From: an uncultured Bacteroidales bacterium
GTDB lineage: Bacteria > Bacteroidota > Bacteroidia > Bacteroidales > Paludibacteraceae
Direction of reading: 5' to 3'
Assembly (NCBI GenBank): GCA_937886455.1
Contig: CALGCU010000201.1
Span: 1 to 6,765, forward strand
DNA: 6,765 nt
Made by a program: the position numbers and the translations under genes. Below the pieces are notes generated by a model. The model was not told the DNA's origin and ran no database searches. It saw only the letters and a program-made list of their open reading frames with translations. Below are positions 5,685 through 6,765 of this stretch, in pieces; position 1 is the first letter of the stretch; each line of letters opens with the position of its first letter.

Positions 5685-5724
5685 AGTTGATGTGTTAGGG
5701 TGAAAATATAGGGTTGAACTGCAA

Positions 5725-6765
5725 TTAGTTGCCGGTGCTGTCTTTTAACTGCTGAATGCTGGCACGCAAGGTTTCAATCTTGCTTTCTGCGTCGGCTTTC
5801 TTCTTGCGTTCTAATTCCACAATCTCTGGTTTGGCATTGGCCACAAAGCGCTCATTGCCCAATTTTTTCATCACGCCAGCAAGGAATCCTTCAAAGTAGC
5901 GAATCTTTTCTTCCATTTTGGCAATTTCTTCTTCTACATTGATTTTGTCCTTCATGGGCACGGCATACTCGGTGGTGCTCACCATGAATGTAGCAGCTGT
6001 CGGATCTTTCTCTGCTGTGACTATCTCGGTGAGGTTACACATCTTGGCTATCACGGAATTGTAAGTGCTATTGTGGTCGCCATTATAAATGTGGAGGGCT
6101 AATGCTTCTTTTTGTGGAATGTTACGTTCCAAACGGATGGTACGCACGCCTGCCACCACTTGTTTCACCACTTCAAAGTCATTGAGCAATGCTTGGTTGG
6201 CATCGCTGCACGCTGTTTGTTGGCTCACCATAATGCTTTCGCCTTTTTGGCGTTCTTTTAGTGCATGCCATATCTCTTCGGTGATAAATGGCATGAATGG
6301 GTGGAGTAGGAGAGTGAGTTGTTCAAAGTAATTGATAATACTTGCATAACTCTTGCTGTCAATAGGCTGTCCATAAGCAGGTTTCACCATCTCAAGTAAC
6401 CAAGCTGAAAACTCATCCCAGAAGAGTTTATACACTGTCATCAGGGCTTCGCTCAAACGATACTTGTTAAAGTGGTCGTTAATCTCGGCTTGGGTGGCTT
6501 TCAGGCGTTCGCCAAACCATTCTAATGCCAGGCGAGCTGACTCAGGTTGCTCAATATCTGACACTTGCCATCCTTTCACAAGGCGCAATGCATTCCATAT
6601 CTTGTTGTTAAAATTACGTCCTTGTTCACACAAACTTTCGTCAAATAGGATGTCATTGCCTGCTGGAGCACACAGCAACATTCCCATACGCACGCCGTCT
6701 GCGCCATATTTGTCTATCAAGATAAGTGGGTCTGGGCTATTGCCTAATTGTTTACTCATCTTTCT
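5725..6765 (-). CDS. valS: Valyl-tRNA synthetase, C-terminal part (cut by window edge)
   Basis: Charges tRNA-Val with valine; class I synthetase. The window holds the last 346 residues and the stop. The visible part opens with RKMSKQLGNSPDPLIL, the KMSKS-type ATP-binding loop, followed by DKYGADGVRMGMLL and the GRNFNNKIWNALRLVKGW block typical of ValRS. The helical anticodon-binding domain follows, including HPFMPFITEEIWHAL. The last 72 residues form the coiled-coil tRNA-binding C-terminal arm (about EEEIAKMEEKIRYFEGFL to the end), specific to ValRS. The fifth residue of the KMSKS motif is Gln instead of Ser. The N-terminal catalytic and editing domains lie beyond the right edge; bacterial ValRS is normally close to 900 residues. 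An internal ATG exists at 6759 (the Met of KMSK), but the frame is open to the edge, so it is not the start. Confidence 0.97.
   Translation of the reverse strand, partial: RKMSKQLGNSPDPLILIDKYGADGVRMGMLLCAPAGNDILFDESLCEQGRNFNNKIWNALRLVKGWQVSDIEQPESARLALEWFGERLKATQAEINDHFNKYRLSEALMTVYKLFWDEFSAWLLEMVKPAYGQPIDSKSYASIINYFEQLTLLLHPFMPFITEEIWHALKERQKGESIMVSQQTACSDANQALLNDFEVVKQVVAGVRTIRLERNIPQKEALALHIYNGDHNSTYNSVIAKMCNLTEIVTAEKDPTAATFMVSTTEYAVPMKDKINVEEEIAKMEEKIRYFEGFLAGVMKKLGNERFVANAKPEIVELERKKKADAESKIETLRASIQQLKDSTGN

Overview
The window looks like a chromosomal segment of a Bacteroidales bacterium, most likely Prevotella-like. The evidence is the protein style (LysRS, ValRS and TilS sequences of Bacteroidetes type), promoter candidates that fit the Bacteroidetes consensus (TTTG, about 19-21 bp, TAnnTTTG), and starts that lack Shine-Dalgarno sequences and have A/C-rich leaders instead. 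The genus is an inference; no rRNA or tRNA gene is present to settle it. All supportable genes lie on the minus strand, so transcription runs from the high-coordinate end to the low-coordinate end.

Right part (6765 to 3068): a tightly packed run of four genes. It contains the 3' end of valS (valyl-tRNA synthetase, cut by the window edge), an acyl-ACP thioesterase of the FatA/FatB family, tilS (tRNA-Ile lysidine synthetase), and a small membrane-anchored protein with a C-terminal LuxR-like helix-turn-helix. Spacings are 40 bp, 2 bp and a 4-bp ATGA overlap, so this is probably one operon with translational coupling at its end.

Middle part (3067 to 1259): a 252-bp intergenic region carries a good Bacteroidetes promoter and three copies of the 9-mer TTCGACAAA. 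A separate operon of three small membrane proteins follows. Two are paralogues with two membrane segments and a PH-like C-terminal domain. The third has four membrane segments that look like an internal duplication. The two junctions of this operon, with identical 12-bp spacers in length, are strongly conserved in sequence. This is the accessory and least understood part of the window.

Left part (1258 to 1): a 343-bp intergenic region holds a strong GC-rich hairpin (likely terminator or palindromic repeat), short tandem repeats, and a candidate lysS promoter surrounded by three copies of GCCAATAT. The 5' 305 codons of lysS (lysyl-tRNA synthetase) then run off the left edge.

Taken together, three of the genes serve tRNA charging or tRNA decoding (valS, tilS, lysS). 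A lipid enzyme and four membrane proteins of unassigned role lie among them. I see no CRISPR array, insertion sequence, tRNA or rRNA gene. The best candidates for undescribed biology are the three-gene membrane operon, with its conserved junction block, and the tilS-coupled membrane-tethered HTH protein.
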